Origin: Candidatus Methanovirga basalitermitum
GTDB taxonomy: Archaea; Methanobacteriota; Methanobacteria; Methanobacteriales; Methanobacteriaceae
Assembly (NCBI GenBank): GCA_031284445.1
Contig: JAISZW010000184.1
Location: forward strand, 1-6,357
DNA: 6,357 nt
Direction of reading: 5' to 3'
A model generated the notes under the pieces. The model was not told where the DNA came from. It did no database searches and saw only the letters and a list, made by a program, of their open reading frames with translations. A program made the position numbers and the translations under genes. Each line of letters opens with the position of its first letter. Positions within the stretch are counted from its first letter, which is position 1. Positions 1 through 6,230 of the stretch are shown here, piece by piece.

Positions 1-132
1 CCACGTTTTTGGATCTCAAAAGACTTACATTTTGGACAATAAACACCATCAGCCCAACGAATGCTTCTAAAAAGTTCCAAAGCAATCTTCAGGCATAACA
101 AACATATCCATATTATCAAATAAATTAATCAT
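1..132 (-). pseudogene. IS1595/ISXO2-like transposase, N-terminal fragment with frameshift, cut by window edge
   Basis: Read on the minus strand from the ATG at 132-130, the sequence gives MINLFDNMDMFVMPEDCFG and then hits a stop. Moving to the next frame at about 75-81 restores ELFRSIRWADGVYCPKCKSF, which stays open to the window edge. The join RSIRWADGVYCPKC is the typical N-terminal zinc ribbon (first CxxC pair) of IS1595-type transposases, where the MPEDC...FxxIRWxDGxxCPxC order is normal. Removing one G in the TTGG at about 77-81 would give a continuous PEDCFELFRSIRW. The gene is therefore broken by a one-base insertion, unless this is a sequencing error. The catalytic DDE domain and the rest lie outside the window. 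A TATA-like GTATATATTA (156-165) sits 24-33 bases ahead of the ATG. The terminal inverted repeat cannot be placed without the other end. The family call is by memory of the motif, with no search done. Confidence 0.72.
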
Positions 133-292
133 GAATTATAATCTATACAAAAAACTAATATATACTTATGCACTATGTTAGGTTCATGAGCGTTCTTTTT
201 TATAGATAAATATCTCCAAAGAAGGCATCAATTTCTCATGATGATTAGAGACTATTGTTAATTATTTTAAAATATTATTTTTTTACAATACA

Positions 293-300
293 TTTATATA
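293..300 (+). promoter_or_regulatory. TATA box (TTTATATA) for the toxin-antitoxin-like operon
   Basis: TTTATATA is a good archaeal TATA element, and its centre lies about 27 bases before the ATG at 324. Archaeal transcription usually begins 22-27 bases past the box centre, so the transcript would be leaderless or nearly so, starting at or just before 324. This spacing is the main reason for choosing 324 over the in-frame start at 255, which would lie upstream of the promoter. The rest of 133-292 shows no gene that I can support. Confidence 0.55.
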
Positions 301-321
301 GTACTTGTGATATATTACTAT
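298..321 (+). promoter_or_regulatory. Inverted repeat between TATA box and start, possible operator
   Basis: ATAGTA (298-303) and TACTAT (316-321) are perfect 6-base inverted arms separated by 12 bases. They overlap the end of the TATA box and the expected transcription start. A repressor bound here would block initiation, which is how antitoxins commonly control their own operons. The arms are short and AT-rich, so chance is a real alternative. Confidence 0.3.
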
Positions 322-323
322 GT

Positions 324-599
324 ATGAGTAAAACACAAACAATATTACAAATTCAAGGAGAAACTATTTACATAGTTAAATCTACTGGAGGGTGGAGCCT
401 AATGATAATGCCAGATGAAGTATTATTGGATAACTACCACAGTAAAGGAGGGCATATTCACCCAGAACCAGAAGAACATAAAAATGAAATAAAGATACGA
501 TTTAATACACAACCTGAAAACATAAATATAATTGTAAATCACATTAATCAAAATAAGAAAGTAATAATAAAAGAATTAATAAAGGAGTTGAAAAAATGA
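324..599 (+). CDS. TumE-family (DUF6516) toxin-like protein
   Basis: A 91-residue protein beginning MSKTQTILQIQGE. The frame is open further upstream to 255, but that start would precede the promoter and would add an unlikely hydrophobic stretch, so I take 324. The N-terminal half alternates hydrophobic and polar residues like a small beta-sheet. It is followed by DNYHSKGGHIHPEP (residues 36-49), matching the conserved glycine/His-x-His motif of the DUF6516/TumE toxin family, and then by a helical, lysine-rich C-terminus. The stop overlaps the start of the next gene (ATGA at 596-599), and that gene encodes a winged-helix protein of the type usually paired with this family. Inference: the toxin half of a type II-like toxin-antitoxin operon. 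The toxin's biochemical target is not visible from the sequence. The alternative is a small protein of unknown function that merely co-occurs with the regulator. Confidence 0.68.
   Translation: MSKTQTILQIQGETIYIVKSTGGWSLMIMPDEVLLDNYHSKGGHIHPEPEEHKNEIKIRFNTQPENINIIVNHINQNKKVIIKELIKELKK
581..587 (+). promoter_or_regulatory. Ribosome binding site of the downstream antitoxin-like gene
   Basis: AAAGGAG ends 8 bases before the ATG at 596 and lies inside the last codons of the toxin-like gene. The upstream gene appears leaderless while this one has a strong internal site, which would allow the second gene to be translated independently and in excess, as expected for an antitoxin. Confidence 0.6.
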
Positions 600-1018
600 T
601 TATAACATTAATTAAAGAACAAACTACAAAAGAATACAATGACCAAATGAAAGCAAAGTATGGAAGTATGGGAAAACTAGAAACACTACTAGAAAAAACA
701 CCAAAAAATATATTATATGCTGATTTAAAAAACTGGAAACTTTTATTAGAAAATCCTGAGGAACCTATAAGACTGGAAAAGATTATAATTACTGATAAAA
801 TAAGTATAGGGGAGAATGAAGCACGGATATTAAATATTATAAAAAATGAAAAACCTAAAAGTATACGAGAAATAGCTACTAAAGTAAAAAAAGATCCAGC
901 CAACATAACTAATAAAATAAATCTTTTAGCTGAAGAGGGTTTAATAAGTTTCAAAAAAGGAATAAAAAATAGTAAGATACCAGTTTTAAATTATGATAAA
1001 ATAGAGATAGCTATTTAA
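596..1018 (+). CDS. Winged helix-turn-helix regulator, putative antitoxin (HVO_A0114-type)
   Basis: A 140-residue protein. The C-terminal half is a winged helix-turn-helix: ENEARILNIIKNEKPKSIRE (residues 73-92) followed by IATKVKKDPANITNKI as helix-turn-helix with the recognition helix near 100-113, then LLAEEGLISFKKG and a closing VLNYDKIEIAI strand. An ISI-x(n)-E-A-xIL..IREIA.....D..N.....LxxxGLI layout ending in a Y/D-x-I-E-I tail is characteristic of the archaeal HVO_A0114-like DNA-binding proteins encoded beside TumE/DUF6516 toxins. The N-terminal half (1-70) is amphipathic and may bind the partner or dimerise. The gene overlaps the upstream toxin-like gene by four bases and has its own AAAGGAG site. 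Inference: antitoxin and autoregulator of the pair. The DNA-binding fold is firmer than the antitoxin role. Confidence 0.7.
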   Translation: MIITLIKEQTTKEYNDQMKAKYGSMGKLETLLEKTPKNILYADLKNWKLLLENPEEPIRLEKIIITDKISIGENEARILNIIKNEKPKSIREIATKVKKDPANITNKINLLAEEGLISFKKGIKNSKIPVLNYDKIEIAI

Positions 1019-1082
1019 TAAAACATCATGGGTTATAATATGGGAACTAATAGAATAGAAGAAAAAAAGATGATAAGGGGAT

Positions 1083-1510
1083 TTGGGAGGAAAAACACCT
1101 ATTGATACATTAGATTTCAGTAGCCATACTTTTAACACTCCTGAAAAATTGGAATTATCCCTTAATTCATTCATCGATAATATAAGTAAAGAATACAGTA
1201 TTAACTTACCTGATAATGATTTGTATGTTGATAAATTCTCTGAATTAATCAAAAGAATCTATGAAAAATTCAATGAACAAGTAGTTATTTTAGTTGATGA
1301 ATATGATCTTCCCATTATTGATAATCTATCAAATAAAGAAGTACTGGAAGAGAATAAAGAAGTGTTACGGAGTTTTTACAGAGTACTTAAAAATTAAGCA
1401 CTAAACTCCATATCAGTTATGAGGAAGCAATAGAGAGAATCAAACATTTTTATAATTGTTATAGTTGGAATGGTGAAGAAAAAGTTTATAATCCCTATTC
1501 AACAATGTTA
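1083..1510 (+). pseudogene. Remnant of an AAA-ATPase-like/PD-(D/E)XK family gene
   Basis: Two pieces in two frames resemble one family, the AAA-ATPase-like proteins with a C-terminal PD-(D/E)XK nuclease-like domain (Pfam AAA-ATPase_like plus PDDEXK_9). Piece one (1083-1397) reads IDTLDFSSHTFNTPEKLE, then a Walker B-like VVILVDEYDLPIIDNL, and ends FYRVLKN before a stop. Piece two (from about 1391, next frame) reads KLSTKLHISYEEAIERIKHF, then YNCYSWNGEEKVYNPYSTML, and stays open to 1555. In intact members roughly 50-60 residues separate these motifs, so a deletion with frame change lies at about 1388-1397. The N-terminus with the Walker A-like segment is absent: an in-frame stop at 1074-1076 precedes piece one, and the only start there is TTG. 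The nuclease-like domain is missing too. The gene cannot make a working protein. It meets the convergent mmp10 gene at its 3' end. Positions 1019-1082 hold no supported feature. Confidence 0.72.
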
Positions 1511-1523
1511 TGCCTTAAACATG

Positions 1524-2774
1524 CTAATTTCTTTTTTTCATTCCAAGGAAGTTAATAGCTTGTACTAATTCTCTAAATTCTTCTAATTCTTTTTCAATGA
1601 CCTGTTCTTCAGTTAAAGTTCCACTCATTTCCCCATCAACACTCAACTTATCAGGACCTCTACCTACAATTCTTTCTTTCCCATCTTTAGAGAATATTCT
1701 TTCAGCATCTAAATTATGGATAAAAGATCTTCCTGGAATTATAACGGTGTCCTTAACTTCAGATAAATCGATATCATCAAGATCTTCCTTTGTTATTAAG
1801 CAAGCTATTTCTTTCTCTGTGGATATTACATTGACATCTTCAACTTCAATTTTTTCAAAAATTTTAGCAATATATGGACCAGCTATTTTAGATGAGATTA
1901 TTGTAGCTTCACCAGTCACTTCTTGAATAAATTGTAGATATACTTCATTTCCATCTTTAGCTATTGCAAAAGGAGCATTAGTTTCAGGGTCAAAAACAGG
2001 AGTTCCAGTTACCCTAAGATTAAACTGTGAATTTATTTCTTTTACTAACTCCCCAAATTCATCTATTGTATGTGTTTCAACACCATTAAGAATAGGTGCA
2101 TTTTTGAGTATAAGTCCTTGATTATTTGTATTTGCAAATCTCATTAGAATCATTGCTTTAGCACCCCAATCTTCAAGATCACTACATGTTTTCAATAAAA
2201 CATCACCATCGTTTACTCCAGGAATTATAACAGAAGCTCCGTGAACCTCAATATTTTCTGAAAAAATCTTTAAGGCTTTTAAGGATTCAATAGAATTAGA
2301 GTCATTAACCCATTCTTTTCTAAGTTTAGGATCTGTACTAAAAACTGTGTAGGTTACTTCATCCACTCCATTGTTTATCAAAGTGTTAGCTATTTTTCCA
2401 TCTTCAAATCCTTTCCCACTTGTATAACCAAGATGTGTAGATAGACCAAATTGTTTTAATGTAGTTGTTAATTCATTCAGATGAGGATAACAACTAACAT
2501 CTCCTCCCCCACTAATATTTATTTTCAAGTCCTGATCTTTATAGTTTCCTAACATTAGTGTATTTTGTATCTCACTCATAACTACAAATGGAAGTTTAAA
2601 ATTGTTTTTAGATTCTCTTAACTCTTCCCCACAACGAGAACAACCAATTATTCCAGGAGAACAGCTAACGCAACCTAAAGATTCTACTTGTTTGATCTTT
2701 TTAAAATAACAGTATTTACAGAATCCTCTGCAATCCAATCCAGGAATACCACCTATATCTGCTACAATTTGCAT
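1524..2774 (-). CDS. mmp10: Mmp10, methyl-coenzyme M reductase arginine methyltransferase (radical SAM, cobalamin-dependent)
   Basis: A 416-residue protein of normal family length. Mmp10 adds a methyl group to the C5 carbon of an active-site arginine in the McrA subunit of methyl-coenzyme M reductase, using SAM, a [4Fe-4S] cluster and cobalamin. The start MQIVADIGGIPGLDCRGFCK shows the radical SAM cysteines C15, C19 and C22 (Cx3Cx2C) followed by Y23, the tyrosine described as a ligand of the cluster in the Methanosarcina enzyme. Four more cysteines (C35, C38, C45, C48, as two CxxC pairs) fit the family's mononuclear iron loop. GGGD (89-92) is the SAM-binding glycine motif, and the part after about residue 210 corresponds to the cobalamin-binding half. 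ATG at 2774 is preceded by AAGGA six bases upstream. The gene lies 65 bases downstream of rfcL, with its own possible TATA box. The last codons run against the convergent AAA-ATPase remnant. No key residue is missing. Confidence 0.93.
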   Translation of the reverse strand: MQIVADIGGIPGLDCRGFCKYCYFKKIKQVESLGCVSCSPGIIGCSRCGEELRESKNNFKLPFVVMSEIQNTLMLGNYKDQDLKINISGGGDVSCYPHLNELTTTLKQFGLSTHLGYTSGKGFEDGKIANTLINNGVDEVTYTVFSTDPKLRKEWVNDSNSIESLKALKIFSENIEVHGASVIIPGVNDGDVLLKTCSDLEDWGAKAMILMRFANTNNQGLILKNAPILNGVETHTIDEFGELVKEINSQFNLRVTGTPVFDPETNAPFAIAKDGNEVYLQFIQEVTGEATIISSKIAGPYIAKIFEKIEVEDVNVISTEKEIACLITKEDLDDIDLSEVKDTVIIPGRSFIHNLDAERIFSKDGKERIVGRGPDKLSVDGEMSGTLTEEQVIEKELEEFRELVQAINFLGMKKRN

Positions 2775-2780
2775 TTTAAA

Positions 2781-2785
2781 TCCTT
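2781..2785 (-). promoter_or_regulatory. Ribosome binding site of mmp10
   Basis: Minus-strand AAGGA, six bases before the ATG at 2774. It supports this start, which also coincides with the conserved family N-terminus. Confidence 0.5.
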
Positions 2786-2824
2786 ATTTTCCATGAAAAA
2801 TTGGTTGATTAAATTTGTCTTATT

Positions 2825-2833
2825 AATATATTT
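2825..2833 (-). promoter_or_regulatory. Possible TATA box for mmp10
   Basis: Minus-strand AAATATATT lies in the 65-base gap after rfcL. It would place a transcription start near 2800-2805, about 25-30 bases before the mmp10 ATG. It could give mmp10 expression independent of rfcSL. AT-rich gaps often contain such strings by chance, and the BRE position is not convincing. Confidence 0.35.
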
Positions 2834-2839
2834 CTATAA

Positions 2840-4264
2840 TTATAGTTGAAAATTAAATAAAGATGTTTGCTTTGAAACTTTACTATGTTTAGATTTCTTT
2901 TTATCTTTACCATCATCATGCCCTTTTTTGCTATCTACTTTTGAATCTCCAATATTTAACGAGTCAAACAAGTTATTTTCAGTATTAAGCTTTGATGAAG
3001 TATTATTTGCTAATAATTCGGATTTTTCTTTCTCTTTTTTTGTTACAATCTTTTTTGGAATCTTCTTTTTTCTAAATTTTTTTATTTCATCATCATCAAG
3101 AGATAAAAAATCAGAAATATCCCATGCTAATTCATCGTCTTGAAACATTATCTCAAAGTATGGAAAACTTGCAATAGCTTCAGAATCAGGAATATGAAGT
3201 TTTTCAGACATTTTTCCTGCAATGCTATCTCTTAAAGCTCTTTTTCCTTTTGTTCGCCCCATATAAGTAAATGCTGTTGGTCCTGTTAGTTTAGTAAATT
3301 TTTTATATGTTTCATCTTTAGATGAAGCAACACCAACACCCATAAAATCAGTAGCATATCTCCAATAAGTGTAATTTCTCGTGTTTCTTGCTCTTGAAAA
3401 GTAAACATCACTTTCAGAAATCATCTGATATGCTTTTTTCAGCTCACTTTTTTTCTCATATTCTCTTGGAATATTCTCAGCAATGTACTCTAAAACAAGT
3501 GTTGGATCCTCATCAAGGCGAAGTGCTTCCTTTATTTTGACTAAATCCTTACTTTTTAAAACCCTTCCCACACCATCAAATATCATGGATACATTATCTT
3601 TTTTTGAGATTTCAGCCAAATCATCCATAGTTAAAGTTTTACTTCCTTCAGATGTAGATTGGAATGTGTTAAGAGCATATCTCATATCTCCATTAGAATT
3701 TAAAGCTAATTGCTTAATGGCTTGTGGGGTTGCATCAATTTCTTCTTTAATAGCTATTTTTTTAAGTAATGCATTAATAGAATTAGTATGAACCTTACCC
3801 ATTTTAATAACTAAAGTTTTTGTTTTAATTGAGGCTAAACGTTTACTATAAAAATCGTTTGCCATCATAACCATTGGATGCTTAGTTTCATTAATTATAC
3901 TCCCAATAGCTCTTATTCCACCTCTATCATTTGTTCCATGTATACCATCTACTTCATCTAGAATAATTAACTTATATTCTTTTTTAAACAAGGATTGAGT
4001 GCTTGATGACTCCCCTATTGTTCTTTTAATATCATCAGATCTACGTTTATCACTTGCATTTAATTCTATATACTCACTAAATTCATTAGCTATTATGTGT
4101 GCCATCGTTGTCTTACCTATTCCAGCTGGACCTATTAAAAGAATTGGTTTCTGCACTTGGTTATTTTTCCAATTATCAACCCATTTTTCAATCTCTTTCT
4201 TTTGTTTGCCATTGCCAATAACATCTTTAAAAGATTTAGGTCTATATTTTTCAGTCCATAACAT
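2840..4264 (-). CDS. rfcL: Replication factor C large subunit (clamp loader)
   Basis: A 474-residue protein, close to the usual archaeal RFC-L size. With RFC-S it forms the clamp loader that opens the PCNA ring and loads it on primed DNA using ATP. The N-terminal MLWTEKYRPKSFKDVIGN is the RFC box II region. Walker A is GPAGIGKT (45-52), Walker B LIILDEVD (99-106), and GDMRYALN carries the sensor 2 arginine. As expected for the large subunit, the SRC arginine-finger motif of RFC-S is absent (it has ASIKTKTLVIKM instead). Residues 394-474 form a lysine-rich low-complexity tail ending KQTSLFNFQL. This is a PCNA-interacting (PIP) box of the form Q-x-x-L-x-x-F, with Q in place of the usual second aromatic. 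The start lies 40 bases after the rfcS stop, with only a weak GTGA as ribosome site, so it is probably cotranscribed and translationally linked. Confidence 0.95.
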   Translation of the reverse strand: MLWTEKYRPKSFKDVIGNGKQKKEIEKWVDNWKNNQVQKPILLIGPAGIGKTTMAHIIANEFSEYIELNASDKRRSDDIKRTIGESSSTQSLFKKEYKLIILDEVDGIHGTNDRGGIRAIGSIINETKHPMVMMANDFYSKRLASIKTKTLVIKMGKVHTNSINALLKKIAIKEEIDATPQAIKQLALNSNGDMRYALNTFQSTSEGSKTLTMDDLAEISKKDNVSMIFDGVGRVLKSKDLVKIKEALRLDEDPTLVLEYIAENIPREYEKKSELKKAYQMISESDVYFSRARNTRNYTYWRYATDFMGVGVASSKDETYKKFTKLTGPTAFTYMGRTKGKRALRDSIAGKMSEKLHIPDSEAIASFPYFEIMFQDDELAWDISDFLSLDDDEIKKFRKKKIPKKIVTKKEKEKSELLANNTSSKLNTENNLFDSLNIGDSKVDSKKGHDDGKDKKKSKHSKVSKQTSLFNFQL

Positions 4265-4304
4265 AGTTTCACATTTTAAATTAAATATTAAAAATGTTAA
4301 TTTC

Positions 4305-5255
4305 TTATAAAAATTTAGTTAACATAGCCTCTAATTGTATTCTTGGATTAGCTCCCTCTCTAATTCTAAAATCAGTATTAGCTATTCCTTCAATTAAGTT
4401 AATATACAGATCAGAATTCATATCCCCTTCCATTGCCCTTCTTGATACATCCCTGTATATCTGATTTATTAAATCTTCTCCACTTGTTCCTTGTAATATA
4501 AGGATTTTTCTTAAAACATCCCTTGAACCCATAAAATCACCAATTAATGCTTTTGTTATCATATCAGTAACGTTTTGTGGTTTTGCCTTAGAAATAACCT
4601 CATGAATATTATCATCACTAATTTTATCTCCTATTGAGGCAGAAGCTTGTAAAATATTTATCGCCTTTCTCATATCACCCTCTGCAAAGTATACAATAGA
4701 TTCAATAGCTGAATCCTCATATTCTACTCCTTCTTCATTGGCAATAGTTTTTAATCTATTAATAACTTCCTGACCCTTAATTGGACTGAATCTAAATATA
4801 GCACACCGTGATTGAATAGGATCAATTATTTTAGACGAATAATTACAGGACAATATGAACACGGCTGTTTTAGTATACATCTCCATTTCTCGTCTAAGAG
4901 CATGTTGAGCATCCTTTGTCATGTTATCCACTTCATCTAAGAATACAACCTTAAATGGAGCTCCAACTGGTTTTAATCTACAAAAATCTTTTATGATTGT
5001 TCTTACTATATCTATTCCTCGTGCATCTGATGCATTTAATTCAAGAAAATTTTGACGCCAATATTCACCAATAGCAGATTTTACAAGTGCTAAAGCGGTT
5101 GTTGTTTTTCCAACACCTGCAGGCCCTGTAAACATTAAATTTGGCATCCCATCATCATTTCCAATATATCTCTTCAATACATCTGTCACATGATTTTGAC
5201 CAACTACATCATTTAGACTCTGAGGTCTGTACTTTTCTACCCAAGGACCATTCAT
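4305..5255 (-). CDS. rfcS: Replication factor C small subunit (clamp loader)
   Basis: A 316-residue protein of normal RFC-S length. Four copies typically join one RFC-L to make the archaeal PCNA loader. Visible motifs in order are WVEKYRPQSLNDVVGQ (5-20), Walker A GPAGVGKT (44-51), LELNASDARG (71-80), Walker B VVFLDEVD (103-110), sensor 1 SCNY (136-139), the SRC arginine-finger motif (149-151) and sensor 2 GDMRKAIN (193-200). The C-terminal collar domain follows, ending in a helix QLEAMLTKFL. All catalytic residues are present, and no intein interrupts Walker A, where some archaeal rfcS genes carry one. ATG at 5255 has a near-perfect GGGTGAT site. It is the first gene of the rfcS-rfcL unit, driven by the TATA box at 5306-5315, just downstream of a decayed transposase. 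Confidence 0.96.
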   Translation of the reverse strand: MNGPWVEKYRPQSLNDVVGQNHVTDVLKRYIGNDDGMPNLMFTGPAGVGKTTTALALVKSAIGEYWRQNFLELNASDARGIDIVRTIIKDFCRLKPVGAPFKVVFLDEVDNMTKDAQHALRREMEMYTKTAVFILSCNYSSKIIDPIQSRCAIFRFSPIKGQEVINRLKTIANEEGVEYEDSAIESIVYFAEGDMRKAINILQASASIGDKISDDNIHEVISKAKPQNVTDMITKALIGDFMGSRDVLRKILILQGTSGEDLINQIYRDVSRRAMEGDMNSDLYINLIEGIANTDFRIREGANPRIQLEAMLTKFL

Positions 5256-5258
5256 TAT

Positions 5259-5265
5259 ATCACCC
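5259..5265 (-). promoter_or_regulatory. Ribosome binding site of rfcS (GGGTGAT)
   Basis: Minus-strand GGGTGAT lies three bases before the ATG at 5255 and complements the archaeal 16S rRNA 3' end (GGTGATC type site). It fixes the rfcS start. Confidence 0.75.
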
Positions 5266-5305
5266 AGAATTAATTAAAAATAATGATAATATTAGTTAGT
5301 TTTAG

Positions 5306-5315
5306 TTTATATATT
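5306..5315 (-). promoter_or_regulatory. TATA box of the rfcS-rfcL operon
   Basis: Minus-strand AATATATAAA is preceded by a purine-rich ATAAAGAAAG (5316-5325) that could serve as the BRE. Transcription would begin near 5283-5288, giving a leader of about 30 bases that contains the GGGTGAT site. It starts only about 35 bases past the last recognisable codon of the transposase remnant. Confidence 0.6.
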
Positions 5316-5348
5316 CTTTCTTTATCCCTTGTTTAGGTGGTGACCCTT

Positions 5349-6171
5349 TTAACTACTGATGTTTTTGTGTATATGGAATGTTAATAGTTCTTTTAAAGAC
5401 CATGCATGGTCAGTTTCTCCTACAGGACATCATTGATGTTTATTTTATCATATTTTCTCCAGATTTTGCCTTTTATGATTAAAATTAAGTTTTTTTAAGA
5501 AGGATGTGGTAAGTGAGATTATATGTCATTATCTGCAAAGTTAGATGATATTGTAACCATTCGTCTTCTTTTATAGAAAGATATTGTTTTTCTTGTCTTC
5601 TCTTGTTTTCTTGTCTTAAGTTTAAGTTCTCTCGCTCGTTATGATGGAGATTTGAGAACTGTCAATACCATCTGGATTTCCATATCTTATCTTTTTTGAA
5701 ATATTGGCTAATTTTCGACCTACTCTTTCTTTTATTACTATGCACATATTTTAATTCTTTCATTGGGTAATTGAGATATGTTTTAGGTCTTATCAACATC
5801 TACTTCTTTCATTTTAAAACTTTGTTAACTTTTTCAATGTTCTGCTGAAATTTGCAACCATCTGCATACAGTATTAACTTCTAAAATATTTCTGCTACTG
5901 ATCTAAACAATCGTGTCTTTTAAAAGCATTTTTTAAGAAGAAAAATAATTTCTTTTCGTCCACACCTTTGGTTTTTAAATTATATGATGTTAGTGTTTGC
6001 ATTTGAGGACTTCTAGGCATTATTGCAAACATATTTAAAGAGTACCATTTTTGTTTTTATAAATGCCATTACCTACCACATTACCTTTTTCATATTTTAC
6101 CATAATCCTAACAATCCTTATATTGGACAAGCAACATTCACAAAACTTGGTTTAGGGCCACATTTACCCAT
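5349..6171 (-). pseudogene. Degenerate zinc-ribbon DDE transposase (IS remnant)
   Basis: No intact frame exists, but successive pieces on the minus strand line up with one transposase family in the right order. The start MGKCGPKPSFVNVACPI (6171-6118) sits behind a GAGGTG ribosome site. Then come GNVVGNGIYKNKNGTL (6085-6035) and KYVCNN (from 6036), which are zinc-ribbon pieces, and KTKGVDEKKLFFLLKNAFKR in 5990-5895. Next are an HTH part VAEIF and EVNTVCRWLQISAEH, then MKEVDVDK. After these, ISKKIRYGNPDGIDSSQIS lies in 5732-5622, NERENLNLRQENKRRQEKQY and DEWLQYHLTL in 5640-5485, and ETDHAWSLKELLTF near the end (5420-5349). The typical members I recall read NLTLRQxNKRxxRKT...EWLxYxLxL...RTPxMxAGITDHxWSLKELLTF. 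About 150 residues, including much of the catalytic core, should lie between MKEVDVDK and the ISKKIRYG block, but only about 50 bases are there. So there is a large internal deletion plus at least five frame changes. The IS family name is not certain (IS1-like or ISNCY). Confidence 0.78.
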
Positions 6172-6178
6172 AGATAAA

Positions 6179-6184
6179 CACCTC
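6179..6184 (-). promoter_or_regulatory. Relict ribosome binding site of the transposase remnant
   Basis: Minus-strand GAGGTG, seven bases before the ATG at 6171, supports that ATG as the original transposase start even though the gene is now dead. Confidence 0.5.
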
Positions 6185-6218
6185 AATTTTTCATGTATAT
6201 ATCTATGAGCATAACTAC

Positions 6219-6227
6219 TATATAAAA
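6219..6227 (-). promoter_or_regulatory. Relict TATA box of the transposase remnant
   Basis: Minus-strand TTTTATATA lies about 50 bases before the relict ATG. It is a plausible original promoter and may still drive a non-coding transcript toward rfcS. Weak evidence in an AT-rich stretch. Confidence 0.3.
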
Positions 6228-6230
6228 CTT

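Noticed and set aside
255..323. Extended N-terminus of the toxin-like protein starting at 255
   Set aside because: The start would lie upstream of the TATA box at 293-300, and the added hydrophobic residues do not fit the family's N-terminus.
544..954. A 136-codon open frame on the minus strand with hydrophobic, membrane-like composition
   Set aside because: It lies opposite the winged-helix gene, and its hydrophobic look is what the antisense of an AT-rich, lysine-rich gene gives. The plus-strand gene has the motif, the ribosome site and the operon context.
986..1252. Minus-strand open frame of 88 codons opposite the AAA-ATPase remnant
   Set aside because: The plus strand carries the recognisable VVILVDEYD and flanking family motifs, so the minus frame is a shadow.
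1597..1926. Plus-strand open frames inside mmp10 and, likewise, inside rfcL (2928-3143, 3483-3791, 3999-4310)
   Set aside because: All are opposite strongly recognised genes and show no motifs of their own.
2834..2845. Perfect palindrome CTATAATTATAG covering the rfcL stop codon
   Set aside because: It is short, made almost only of A and T, and partly coding. Chance is likely in this composition.
5398..5411. Perfect 14-base palindrome GACCATGCATGGTC
   Set aside because: It falls in the codons for the conserved TDHAW segment of the transposase remnant, which explains it without a binding site.
5994..6031. Inverted repeat TGTTTGCA...TGCAAACA with 22-base loop
   Set aside because: It sits inside the zinc-ribbon part of the transposase remnant, where repeated cysteine/asparagine codons can produce it. 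No sign of function.
6023..6208. A 61-codon open frame on the plus strand
   Set aside because: It is antisense to the zinc-ribbon part of the transposase remnant, has no ribosome site and resembles no protein that I know.
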